This document shows positions 1-5,585 of a DNA stretch of 8,018 bases, piece by piece (positions within the stretch are counted from its first letter, which is position 1; each line of letters starts with the position of its first letter). The stretch is from NCBI GenBank assembly GCA_028277865.1, contig JANQFM010000101.1, forward strand, positions 1-8,018, read 5' to 3'. The position numbers and the translations under genes were made by a program. The DNA comes from Acidobacteriota bacterium. Lineage in GTDB: Bacteria > Acidobacteriota > UBA6911 > RPQK01 > DATIPO01. A model generated the notes under the pieces. That model saw only the letters and a list, made by a program, of their open reading frames with translations. It searched no databases and was not told the origin of the DNA.

Positions 1-1266
1 GCCGTTGTCCTGCAGCCCTCCGCACACCGAATAGGGATCGGCGTCGTCCAGGTTGAGGCGGTAGAACTGCGACAGGACCACGTTGTTGAGGATGTCGAAG
101 GTGGCCCCTGCATCGTAGCTGACCTGATACCCCCCGTCGCTGCCGCTCAAGACTCGATCCGAGTCGAGGGGATCGATCCAAAGGGCCTGGTGATCGCCGT
201 GGACGCCGCGTCCGATGCGGCCGAAGTTGCGGCCGCCGTCGGTGGACTTGTATAGGCCTCCCGACAGCGAGTAGATGTGGTCGGGGTTGTTGGGGTCCAC
301 GCGGATGTCGCTGTAGTAAAAAGGACGGAAGTTAATGTTTCGCTCCTCGCTGACCATCCGCCAGCTGCCTCCCCGGTCGTCGGAGCGGAAGAGGGTGCCT
401 TCAGCGACGCTTTCGGTGATCATGTAAACCGTGTTGGGGCTGCTCTGGGCAATCGAGACGCCGATACGCGCCATGGCGCCTTTGGGCAAGCCGTTTTCGA
501 GTTTCTTCCAGCTCTTGCCGGCGTCCATGCTCCGGTAAAGGGCCGTCTCTTTGCCCCCGTCGTCAAAGCGCCAGGGTCGCCTGCGGAAGGTCCACATGCC
601 GGCATAAAGAATGCGGGGATTGCTCATTTCCAGAGCAATGTCCGAGCAGCCGGTGTCCTGGTCGCGGTAGAGCACTTTCTGCCAGCTTTGCCCGCCGTCT
701 GAGGTCTTGAAGACTCCCCGCTCCTGGTTGGGTCCCCACTCGTGTCCCAGGGCGCAAACGTAGGCGGTGTCGGGGTCGCGGGGATCGACCACGATGCGCT
801 TGATGCGTTCCGAATCGTCCAGCCCCAGGTGGGTCCAGCTCTTGCCGCCGTCCAGCGAGCGGTAAACGCCGTTTCCGTAGCCCACGCTGTTGCGGGGATC
901 CCCTTCGCCGCTGCCCAACCAGATGACGTTGGGATCCGAGGGCGCCAGCGCCAATGCGCCCACCGAATAGGCTCTTTGGTCGGTGAAAAGCGTTTCGAAT
1001 GTGACGCCGCCGTTGCTGGTCTTGAAGACGCCTCCGTCGGCGCCTGCAATGTAAAGGGTCTTTGGATCGCCGGCAATCCCGACGATGTCAGTAACCCGTC
1101 CGCCCATGTTGGCGGGTCCGATGAGCCGCCACTGCAGCCCTTGCAGGGCAGCCGTCTGAGGGGACTTGTCGGAGTCGTTGGCCGTCACAGGCAAGACCGC
1201 CAAAACTAGTGCCAGCCAAAGTGCCGGGAAAGCAATGGGAAATATACGGCGAATCGAATTGGACAT
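1..1266 (-). CDS. Secreted Asp-box (BNR/VPS10-sortilin-like) beta-propeller protein, N-terminal part
   Basis: The frame is open from the ATG at 1266 to the left edge, giving 422 residues with no stop; the C-terminus lies outside the window. Residues 1-30 look like a signal peptide (two Arg near residue 6, a hydrophobic run at 8-27, then VTAN), so export is expected. Seven Asp-box motifs (S/T-x-D/N-x-G-x-S/T-W/F) recur at residues 83-90, 137-144, 188-195, 246-253, 295-302, 341-348 and 383-390, about 50 residues apart, as in propeller blades. The stretch GDHQALWIDP at 357-366 and GGLQDNG at the edge are hallmarks I associate with proteins labelled 'glycosyl hydrolase' or 'sortilin'. Those proteins usually run to about 1,000 residues, so this is perhaps 40% of the gene. 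Hydrolase activity is not shown; Asp boxes are structural. A GGAGG lies 5 nt before the ATG and a good promoter sits just upstream. Substrate unknown. Confidence 0.9.
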   Translation of the reverse strand, partial: MSNSIRRIFPIAFPALWLALVLAVLPVTANDSDKSPQTAALQGLQWRLIGPANMGGRVTDIVGIAGDPKTLYIAGADGGVFKTSNGGVTFETLFTDQRAYSVGALALAPSDPNVIWLGSGEGDPRNSVGYGNGVYRSLDGGKSWTHLGLDDSERIKRIVVDPRDPDTAYVCALGHEWGPNQERGVFKTSDGGQSWQKVLYRDQDTGCSDIALEMSNPRILYAGMWTFRRRPWRFDDGGKETALYRSMDAGKSWKKLENGLPKGAMARIGVSIAQSSPNTVYMITESVAEGTLFRSDDRGGSWRMVSEERNINFRPFYYSDIRVDPNNPDHIYSLSGGLYKSTDGGRNFGRIGRGVHGDHQALWIDPLDSDRVLSGSDGGYQVSYDAGATFDILNNVVLSQFYRLNLDDADPYSVCGGLQDNG

Positions 1267-1284
1267 GCTACCTCCCTGCCCCCG

Positions 1285-1313
1285 ATTAGAGCCGGTCGGC
1301 GCTGGTCAGTCAA
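1285..1313 (-). promoter_or_regulatory. Sigma70-type promoter for the Asp-box propeller gene
   Basis: Read on the minus strand, TTGACT (1313-1308) is followed after exactly 17 bp by TCTAAT (1290-1285). Each box differs from consensus at one position. Transcription would begin near 1278, leaving a leader of roughly a dozen bases that contains the GGAGG ribosome site before the ATG at 1266. The spacing and position directly ahead of the gene make this convincing, but it is read by eye. Confidence 0.65.
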
Positions 1314-1433
1314 GGGGAGGGAGGGATTTGTTTCAGGCTGTGGGCTGGAGGCCGTACCAGCGTGCATAGAGAACCCGTGAGGAATCCGGGCTAAGGTCAA
1401 TACCGTTCACTTAAGGAGTGCCGGGCGCTGGAA

Positions 1434-1534
1434 GCCACGTGCCGGGCTTGTCCCGGTCGGGCTGTGTTTAGTAACCAGACCTGCTTCAAAAACCCTATCG
1501 CCACCACGGAGCTTGACTCCGTGGAGCGATGTTT
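1434..1534 (+). repeat. Left copy of ~100-bp inverted repeat (REP/MITE-like)
   Basis: The outer 47 bp (1434-1480) match the reverse complement of 1710-1756 at 43 of 47 positions. The inner part aligns more loosely with 1657-1709 and needs a 2-nt gap. The unit carries two stem-loops: CCGGG-cttgt-CCCGG at 1442-1456, and an 8-bp perfect stem (1504-1511 with 1517-1524, loop CTTGA) extended by ATCGC/GCGAT at 1497-1501 and 1526-1530. Paired hairpins with CTTG loops resemble repetitive extragenic palindromes. No transposase is nearby. Confidence 0.75.
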
Positions 1535-1656
1535 CACGGCTGGTATTCAACCGGCTGCAAGATCCCCCATCCAATGCCTGCAACCCTCCGCCACCCTGCG
1601 ATTCGGAGCTCTTGCGGGTTCTTCCGCCAATCCGGTCATCTCGCCCCTCGTTTGGC

Positions 1657-1756
1657 AAACACCGCCCCACCGAGGCAAGCTCGGATGGTGGCGTTTTTTT
1701 GCCGATCCCGTCTGGTCTCTAAACACGGCTCGACCGGGACAAGCCCGGCACGTGGC
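1657..1756 (-). repeat. Right copy of ~100-bp inverted repeat (REP/MITE-like)
   Basis: This is the inverted partner of the unit at 1434-1534, separated from it by a 122-bp centre (1535-1656). It repeats the outer hairpin exactly (1734-1748) and the inner hairpin in altered form (1667-1688). In the inner hairpin at least one G-C pair of the left copy is replaced by C-G, and a bulged A is present. The stem is thus kept while its sequence changes, which hints at selection on structure or ancient divergence of two copies. Confidence 0.72.
1663..1700 (+). terminator. Terminator-like hairpin with T7 inside the right repeat
   Basis: On the plus strand a 12-bp stem with two bulges (CGCC, CCA and CCGAG pairing with CTCGG, TGG and GGCG; loop GCAAG) runs directly into seven T residues at 1694-1700. 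It has the form of an intrinsic terminator, but no plus-strand gene lies upstream in this window. It could insulate the downstream operon from readthrough or be a by-product of the repeat. The matching hairpin of the left copy, read on the minus strand, has only AGGG then T5. Confidence 0.45.
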
Positions 1757-1771
1757 CCCCATCCTTGCCAA

Positions 1772-1825
1772 TCCTCTTCAGTGAGCAGCATTGGGGTTAG
1801 CCTCAATGCTGCTCACTGAAGGGGA
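1772..1825. repeat. Long hairpin: 25-bp stem, 4-nt loop
   Basis: Bases 1772-1796 pair with 1801-1825 along the whole length, with two G-T wobbles (1794/1803 and 1775/1822) and the loop TTAG (1797-1800). No T-run follows, so it is not a normal terminator. The 3' side runs into GGGGACAGACTT, a motif I recall from intergenic repeats near REP-associated (Y1-type) transposases. A non-autonomous element end is one explanation and a structured RNA another. Confidence 0.7.
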
Positions 1826-1949
1826 CAGACTTGCAAAATGGGTGTGGACCGGCTCCGTGGAGTCCGTGATTGACAGCGAGAACAGGTGGATCCAAAGAAA
1901 AGCGCCTGCACGCCCTGCCCCAGGGCGGCCTGCCACCCACAGACTCTGG

Positions 1950-1990
<41 letters not shown>

Positions 1991-1997
1991 TTTCCTG

Positions 1998-2027
1998 TTG
2001 ACAATCCGGCGAAACGAATGCTACATT
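1998..2027 (+). promoter_or_regulatory. Sigma70-type promoter for the SRPBCC/ArsR operon
   Basis: A perfect TTGACA (1998-2003) is followed after 18 bp by TACATT (2022-2027), which matches four of six -10 positions. The expected start, about 7 bp downstream, falls inside the palindrome at 2032-2047, as in many repressor-controlled promoters. Confidence 0.7.
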
Positions 2028-2031
2028 TAAT

Positions 2032-2047
2032 GTGACCATATGGTCAC
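2032..2047. promoter_or_regulatory. Perfect 16-bp palindromic operator overlapping the transcription start
   Basis: GTGACCATATGGTCAC is a perfect inverted repeat beginning 5 bp after the -10 box, so a dimer bound here would block transcription. The most likely ligand is the ArsR-type domain encoded by the second gene, since ArsR dimers use such palindromes and usually control their own operon. The open frame could be extended to a GTG at this site, but that would place the operator and leader hairpin inside the gene; the ATG at 2089 is the better start. Confidence 0.7.
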
Positions 2048-2052
2048 GTCTT

Positions 2053-2075
2053 GCGGCTGCTGAGCCGCTTTTTTT
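2053..2075 (+). terminator. Leader terminator or attenuator-like hairpin before the SRPBCC gene
   Basis: A 6-bp stem (GCGGCT 2053-2058, AGCCGC 2063-2068, loop GCTG) is followed at once by seven T residues (2069-2075). It lies between the promoter/operator and the ribosome site (GGAGGT, 2079-2084), so it would act in the leader of the operon. The stem is short, so termination may be partial. I see no clear competing antiterminator, and regulated attenuation is only an inference. Confidence 0.55.
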
Positions 2076-2088
2076 AACGGAGGTATCG

Positions 2089-2631
2089 ATGCTCGAGATT
2101 CTGCTGCTGTCCAGTCTTGCGGGAACGTCCCTCGCGCCCCAAGCATCCGGGGAAAAAATGATTGTCAAGGAGATTGTGGTCGGCGCTTCGCTGCAGGCCG
2201 TTTGGGAGGCCTGGACCACTTCCCAGGGATTGGAGACCTTCTTTGGACGCCACTGCCGGATCGAGCCGCGTCCCGAAGGCTCTTTGGAGATCTGGTTCGA
2301 ACCGCAGGCGCCGCCGGATCAAAAGGGGGCCGAAGGACTGATGGTGCTGGCGGTCGAACCACTCAAGATGCTTTCATTCACCTGGAGTGCTCCTCCCAAG
2401 TGGCCCGATGCCCGACGCCAGCGCACCAGCGTCGTCGTTCGCTTCAACCAACTCGGCGACACCCGGACGGGGATCCGGCTGATCCACAGCGGATGGGGCG
2501 AGGGAGAGCAATGGATTGCCGCCTTCGACTACTTCACCCAGGCTTGGGATGTCGTCCTGGCGCGCCTGCAGCACCGTTTCAAGCACGGCCCTGTAGACTG
2601 GGAGAATCCCCCTGCACTGACCCGCCCCTGA
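2089..2631 (+). CDS. SRPBCC (AHSA1-like/START-superfamily) protein with hydrophobic N-terminus
   Basis: This 180-residue protein belongs by eye to the AHSA1-like SRPBCC group, helix-grip folds that hold hydrophobic ligands. The domain covers about residues 24-167: IVKEIVV, then VWEAWTTSQGLETFF (38-52), the strand-rich middle with MLSFTWSAPP (94-103), and a C-terminal helix (about 141-166). The start at ATG 2089 is favoured because GGAGGT lies 4 nt upstream and the 5' leader otherwise contains the operator and hairpin. That start adds residues 1-23, a hydrophobic run (ILLLSSLAGTSL) that could be a weak signal peptide, although it lacks N-terminal Lys or Arg. An internal ATG at 2158 (residue 24) would give a plain cytosolic domain but has a poor ribosome site. 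It is first in an operon with the ArsR-SRPBCC gene, 58 bp downstream. The ligand is unknown; location, periplasm or cytosol, is uncertain. Confidence 0.85.
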   Translation: MLEILLLSSLAGTSLAPQASGEKMIVKEIVVGASLQAVWEAWTTSQGLETFFGRHCRIEPRPEGSLEIWFEPQAPPDQKGAEGLMVLAVEPLKMLSFTWSAPPKWPDARRQRTSVVVRFNQLGDTRTGIRLIHSGWGEGEQWIAAFDYFTQAWDVVLARLQHRFKHGPVDWENPPALTRP

Positions 2632-2689
2632 GCGACGCCATCTGAAGGCCTGGGGCAAGGGATTCAAGGGGCGTGGTGAGAGGATCGAC

Positions 2690-3457
2690 ATGGACGACGT
2701 TTTTCGCGCTCTTTCCGACCCCAGCCGACGGCGCATGCTCGACTTGCTGAAAGACAGGCCGGGGCTGAACGTCAGCCAGCTCACCGAATGCTTCGAGTTT
2801 TCACGCTATGCAGTGATGAAGCACCTCAAGATCTTGGAGAAGGCGGGATTGGTGGTGGCCCGCCAGTCGGGGCGTTTCAAGCAGTGCTACCTGAACGTGA
2901 TTCCGCTGCAGATGATCTCCGATCGCTGGATGTCGCGATTCAGCTCCCAAATAGCTCCCGGCCTGACCCGGCTTAAGCATCATCTGGAGTCCAAGGAGAT
3001 AGACATGGCCCACGGCAAAACTGAACTCAAGCACGTTTTCGTGGTCTACATCCGGACCAGCCGCCAAGAGCTTTGGGACGCACTGACACGTCCCGAATTG
3101 ACGTCCCAGTACTACTTCAACAGCGCCTTGCGCAGCCAATTGACGCCGGGCAGCCCCATCGATTTCGTGCTGCAGGATGACAAGGGCCGCAAGCCGGTCC
3201 CTGTGAAGGGTCAAGTCAGCGAAGTGGTGCCCCGCCGGCGGCTGGTCTACACCTTTCGGTTCACCGACCGGGACGACCCGCCTTCGCGGGTTGCCTATGA
3301 CCTTGAGGAGGAGCGGGGGCTGCTCAAGTTGACGGTCACCCACGACGAGTTCGACGAGAAGACCTCCACCTACCGCGAAGTCCGTTCGGGATGGCCTTAC
3401 ATACTCAGCGGGCTCAAGACGCTGCTGGAAACGGGGCATCCTTTGGCGGGCGGCTGA
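2690..3457 (+). CDS. ArsR-family winged-helix regulator fused to SRPBCC ligand-binding domain
   Basis: This 255-residue protein has two domains. Residues 1 to about 95 form an ArsR-type winged helix: FRALSDPSRRRMLDLL at the start, then the recognition helix region SRYAVMKHLKILEKAGLV (38-55) and a wing near 57-68. The usual metal motif ELCVCDL is absent, so metal sensing is unlikely. Residues 106-247 form an AHSA1-like SRPBCC domain (VFVVYIRTSRQELWDALT near 116-133, LLKLTVTHDEF at 211-221, WPYILSGLKTLLE at 235-247). ArsR-SRPBCC fusions are a known arrangement, taken to bind a small hydrophobic ligand and release DNA. The ATG at 2690 is preceded by GAGAGGA with a 5-nt gap. It is co-directional with the SRPBCC gene and likely co-transcribed, so it probably represses its own promoter at 2032-2047. 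An internal ATG at residue 106 has its own good ribosome site. Confidence 0.9.
   Translation: MDDVFRALSDPSRRRMLDLLKDRPGLNVSQLTECFEFSRYAVMKHLKILEKAGLVVARQSGRFKQCYLNVIPLQMISDRWMSRFSSQIAPGLTRLKHHLESKEIDMAHGKTELKHVFVVYIRTSRQELWDALTRPELTSQYYFNSALRSQLTPGSPIDFVLQDDKGRKPVPVKGQVSEVVPRRRLVYTFRFTDRDDPPSRVAYDLEEERGLLKLTVTHDEFDEKTSTYREVRSGWPYILSGLKTLLETGHPLAGG
2993..3007 (+). promoter_or_regulatory. Internal ribosome site and in-frame ATG at the ArsR-SRPBCC domain junction
   Basis: AAGGAG (2993-2998) stands 6 nt before an in-frame ATG (3005-3007), residue 106, exactly where the SRPBCC domain begins. It could be a second start yielding a free 150-residue SRPBCC protein, or a relic of two adjacent genes that later fused. 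No evidence of use can be read from the sequence alone. Confidence 0.5.
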
Positions 3458-3468
3458 ATTGGGGGAGC

Positions 3469-3501
3469 TTCACGCAAAGGCACAGAGATGCGGCGGGGAG
3501 A
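3469..3501 (+). repeat. Dispersed TTCACGCAAAG-type intergenic repeat fragment
   Basis: The stretch begins TTCACGCAAAGGCACAGAGA and lies between the convergent ArsR-SRPBCC and winged-helix genes. It resembles the arms of the repeat at 4859-4969 (TTCACGCCAAGACGCC and, inverted, TTCGCGCAAAGACGCC). I see no convincing terminator for either convergent gene in this 89-bp gap. Confidence 0.45.
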
Positions 3502-3546
3502 CAGGTGAGTCCTTTTCTGCCAACTGCCGGTTTTGGCGCGAATCCA

Positions 3547-3885
3547 TCACTCATTGGAATCGAGGATGTAGCCTAAGCCTCGGACGGTGTGGATGCAGTC
3601 GGAAAGATTCCCCAGCTTGCGGCGCAGCCGGTAGACATGGGTATCGACCGTGCGGGTGGTGGCTTCAGGAGAAGTGCTCCAGACCTCACGCAGCAGTTGC
3701 TGGCGCGAAAGGATGCGGCGGGGATTGCGCAAAAAGCAGGCCATCAGGTTGAACTCGGTCAAAGTCAGGTCGACGAGGCGTCCGCTGACTCGCACCTCGT
3801 AGCGGAGCGGATCCAGCCGGATCGGGTTCCAATGCAGCACTTCTTCAGCTAGCAGCTCTTTCGGCTCAGCCGCTGTGAGCGGCAT
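3547..3885 (-). CDS. Free-standing OmpR/PhoB-type winged-helix DNA-binding protein
   Basis: The 112-residue protein is essentially one Trans_reg_C domain (about residues 15-108). Visible landmarks are VDLTLTEFNLMACFLRNP (38-55), the LSRQQLLREVW stretch (59-69), the recognition helix RTVDTHVYRLRRKL (78-91), and the wing IHTVRGLGYIL (98-108). Full OmpR-family regulators are about 230 residues because a phosphoacceptor receiver domain precedes this one. Here the ATG at 3885 has AGGAGG 9 nt upstream, and the upstream DNA (3886-4073) encodes no receiver-like sequence. The short form therefore seems to be the true product and not a miscalled start. With no receiver, control must come from its level, dimerisation or a partner. 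No histidine kinase is nearby. It follows the secreted duplicated-module gene on the same strand, 188 bp away, so co-transcription is possible but unproven. Its targets are unknown. Confidence 0.85.
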   Translation of the reverse strand: MPLTAAEPKELLAEEVLHWNPIRLDPLRYEVRVSGRLVDLTLTEFNLMACFLRNPRRILSRQQLLREVWSTSPEATTRTVDTHVYRLRRKLGNLSDCIHTVRGLGYILDSNE

Positions 3886-4073
3886 AGGCTCTCTCCTCCT
3901 CTGCGGATCGCGAACGGCTGTCGTATCCGCTGTGCCTCCAGCTTGAAATTGGCTCGATTTTGAGAGGGCTTTTCAGGCCGAGGCGACCAGACGGCGCGAA
4001 GTATATCGATTGCCGCCGACAGATTCCACCCCGGCCTGTCTCGGGTCTTGAAGGCTGCCTGCAAGTGGGCGCC

Positions 4074-4841
4074 TCAACGAGCGGGAAGCGCTTCCTGGGT
4101 GGTCAGCTCGATCCCGTCCTGGCGCAAGGGAAGGACGGCGATGTCCACCGTCGAACGAATCGAAGCGGTTCCCAGGAATCCCTCCAATCCAGCCAGTGCA
4201 GGCACCAGTTCGGCAAGGTTCTGGGCCACGCGTTCGCCCGGCTCGCAGCCGTCGATGATGCCGCTGCCCACCGATTGGCCGAATCGGTCGAAAACGTCGA
4301 TAGTGACCTGGGCCGTTTCCTGGTTGCTGGGAGGATTGAGGATGGCCACCGAACTGACGGTGCTGGCACCGTCGACGCTGACGATCATGGTCGCCTCGCG
4401 GGTCAGCGGACGGGGCAGGATGCTGGTGCTGGTCAGCAGTTGGCCGGTGGCCGAATCAAAGATGCTGAATAGCACCTCCACAGCCAGGTTGTCCTCGGTG
4501 GTGATGCGCGTCCAGCCCAGGCTGAGCTGGCTCGGATCGTCGCTGCCGCTGGACACCAATTCACTGCCCAGGCCCGGCAACTCAAGGTCGACGGCGGAGG
4601 TGGCTTCGGGGCCGGCGATGGTGACCCGGCGCAGCAGGTTGGCGGGCGTGCCGTCGACACCGAAGGATTCCACCCTGGCACGGGCAGGGTTCAGGATCTC
4701 CGATGAAAGGTTAACAATGGTGATGGTCGAGCCGAATCTCAGGCCGGTTCCGCCTTCACCGAACTGGGGAATCCAGAATGTCTGCGTCTGGGCCAGCCCG
4801 GTGCTGAAAAAGCAAAGCAAGACAAGCGCTTTTAACTTCAA
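4074..4841 (-). CDS. Small secreted protein with two tandem beta-rich modules
   Basis: I prefer the TTG at 4841 as start. AGGAGG (4854-4849) lies 7 nt before it, and translation then opens with a compact signal peptide (KLKALVLLCFF, probable cut after GLA near residue 17). The in-frame ATG at 4892 would add 17 residues encoded by the flanking repeat. The mature ~238 residues appear to be two copies of one module. STITIVNLSS...ARVESFGVDG (38-64) matches SSVAILNPPS...VTIDVFDRFG (163-188), and LGWTRITTEDNLAVEVLFSI (108-127) matches LGTASIRSTVDIAVLPLRQ (223-241). The IPQFGEGG opening and the closing LRQ...LTT pattern recall secreted proteins common in Acidobacteriota, opening like FPQFADGG, of unknown role. 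No catalytic motif is visible; an adhesive or structural surface role is a guess. It is separated from the upstream operon by an intergenic repeat. Confidence 0.82.
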   Translation of the reverse strand: MKLKALVLLCFFSTGLAQTQTFWIPQFGEGGTGLRFGSTITIVNLSSEILNPARARVESFGVDGTPANLLRRVTIAGPEATSAVDLELPGLGSELVSSGSDDPSQLSLGWTRITTEDNLAVEVLFSIFDSATGQLLTSTSILPRPLTREATMIVSVDGASTVSSVAILNPPSNQETAQVTIDVFDRFGQSVGSGIIDGCEPGERVAQNLAELVPALAGLEGFLGTASIRSTVDIAVLPLRQDGIELTTQEALPAR

Positions 4842-4858
4842 TTGAAATCCTCCTATGG

Positions 4859-4969
4859 TTTCACGCCAAGACGCCTTCGAGCGAAGCGGCATAGTGAGCT
4901 TGCGAACAAAGAGCGCAAAGGGTTAAAAAGCTTCATTTCCTTTTGCGCCCTTGGCGTCTTTGCGCGAAA
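4859..4969. repeat. Intergenic inverted repeat (TTCACGCAAAGACGCC family)
   Basis: Outer arms 4859-4875 and 4953-4969 are inverted copies matching at 15 of 17 positions. A second nested pair (4913-4922 with 4939-4948, GCGCAAAGGG against CCTTTTGCGC) matches at 9 of 10. The element fills the gap between the membrane-protein gene and the secreted-protein gene. It may end transcription of the upstream operon as a hairpin, though no T-run adjoins it. Confidence 0.65.
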
Positions 4970-4973
4970 TCTC

Positions 4974-5585
4974 TTAGTCCACGACGAGGCTGTAGATCTT
5001 GTACTCGCCGTCCATTTCTATCATTGAGCCGAACAGGTCCAATTCCTGTTCCTGGCCTTTTTCATCGCGGACGAGCAGGCGCGTATCCTTGTGGATGACG
5101 AAACTGTCGTAGTCCTGTTCGCCGCCCGCGAATCCGTAGCCCAACAGCCGGTACTTCTTGCCGGCGTGGCGGCCCCAGGTGCGGGACAGCCCGGCCTGGC
5201 TGCGCAGGTGGGTCTGCTTCCACAAGAACTCCGCCGATATGTTCGCCCGGGGATCGCTGGCCGGGAGCTTGGGATAGACGTACTGCTCGAATTCCTGCCG
5301 GTTCAGGACGCTTTCAGTCAGCTTGTCGCGGTCGCGATAGGCCAACGCCTCGAGGAAATGCCGGGCCAAGGACTCGGGCGAGCCCTTGGACCCGGCTAAT
5401 TGCCGCTCCGCTTCCTTGCCGGGTGAATCGATTCGGAGCACGTTCCCTGTCAGGAACAGGGTGCCGATCAGGAGCGGCAAAACCAAGAAAACCGCGCCAA
5501 TCCAAAGCCACGGGCGCTTGAAGCGCTGCTTCGGCTGCTGTGAATTAGAAGGGGCCAAAGTAGGTCCACCCTTTCGTCCAGTCAT
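4974..5585 (-). CDS. Single-pass inner-membrane protein of unknown function
   Basis: I do not recognise this 203-residue protein. Residues 1-25 are polar and positively charged (K19, R21, K23, R24), and 26-49 form one strong membrane helix (LWIGAVFLVLPLLIGTLFL). The remaining ~150 residues should face the periplasm by the positive-inside rule. That part has a helical opening (SPESLARHFLEALAYRD) and then a beta-rich tail ending MDGEYKIYSLVVD, loosely like small alpha-plus-beta folds of the NTF2/SnoaL type; that similarity is weak. The ATG at 5585 lies 41 bp inside the end of the beta-helix gene, with only GGGG about 6 nt upstream, so it probably depends on translational coupling. A TTG at 5558 is a weaker alternative. 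As last gene after the receptor and beta-helix genes, it likely serves the same process, for example assembly or sensing. Confidence 0.75.
   Translation of the reverse strand: MTGRKGGPTLAPSNSQQPKQRFKRPWLWIGAVFLVLPLLIGTLFLTGNVLRIDSPGKEAERQLAGSKGSPESLARHFLEALAYRDRDKLTESVLNRQEFEQYVYPKLPASDPRANISAEFLWKQTHLRSQAGLSRTWGRHAGKKYRLLGYGFAGGEQDYDSFVIHKDTRLLVRDEKGQEQELDLFGSMIEMDGEYKIYSLVVD

Noticed and set aside
277..1209. Plus-strand open frames opposite the Asp-box propeller gene
   Set aside because: They are low-complexity shadows of a minus-strand gene that shows seven regularly spaced Asp boxes and a signal peptide.
1391..1415. Possible insertion-sequence relic (GTCAATACCGTTCACTTAAG)
   Set aside because: It felt familiar from transposase flanks, but I see no terminal repeat partner, target duplication or transposase fragment here.
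1464..1784. Overlapping short open frames in the intergenic repeat region
   Set aside because: They run through both arms of the inverted repeat, have no good ribosome sites and resemble no protein family; the repeat explains the sequence.
1853..1862. Second copy of CTCCGTGGAG, also at 1517-1526
   Set aside because: Only ten bases are shared and the flanks differ, so chance is likely in GC-rich DNA.
2032..2088. Extension of the first SRPBCC gene to a GTG at 2032
   Set aside because: The added 19 codons would be made of the palindromic operator and the T7 hairpin, and would place the start at or before the transcription start. ATG 2089 has a GGAGGT just upstream.
3990..4010. Minus-strand TATACT (about 4003-3998) as promoter of the winged-helix gene
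   Set aside because: The -10-like box is good, but no acceptable -35 box lies 16-18 bp upstream.
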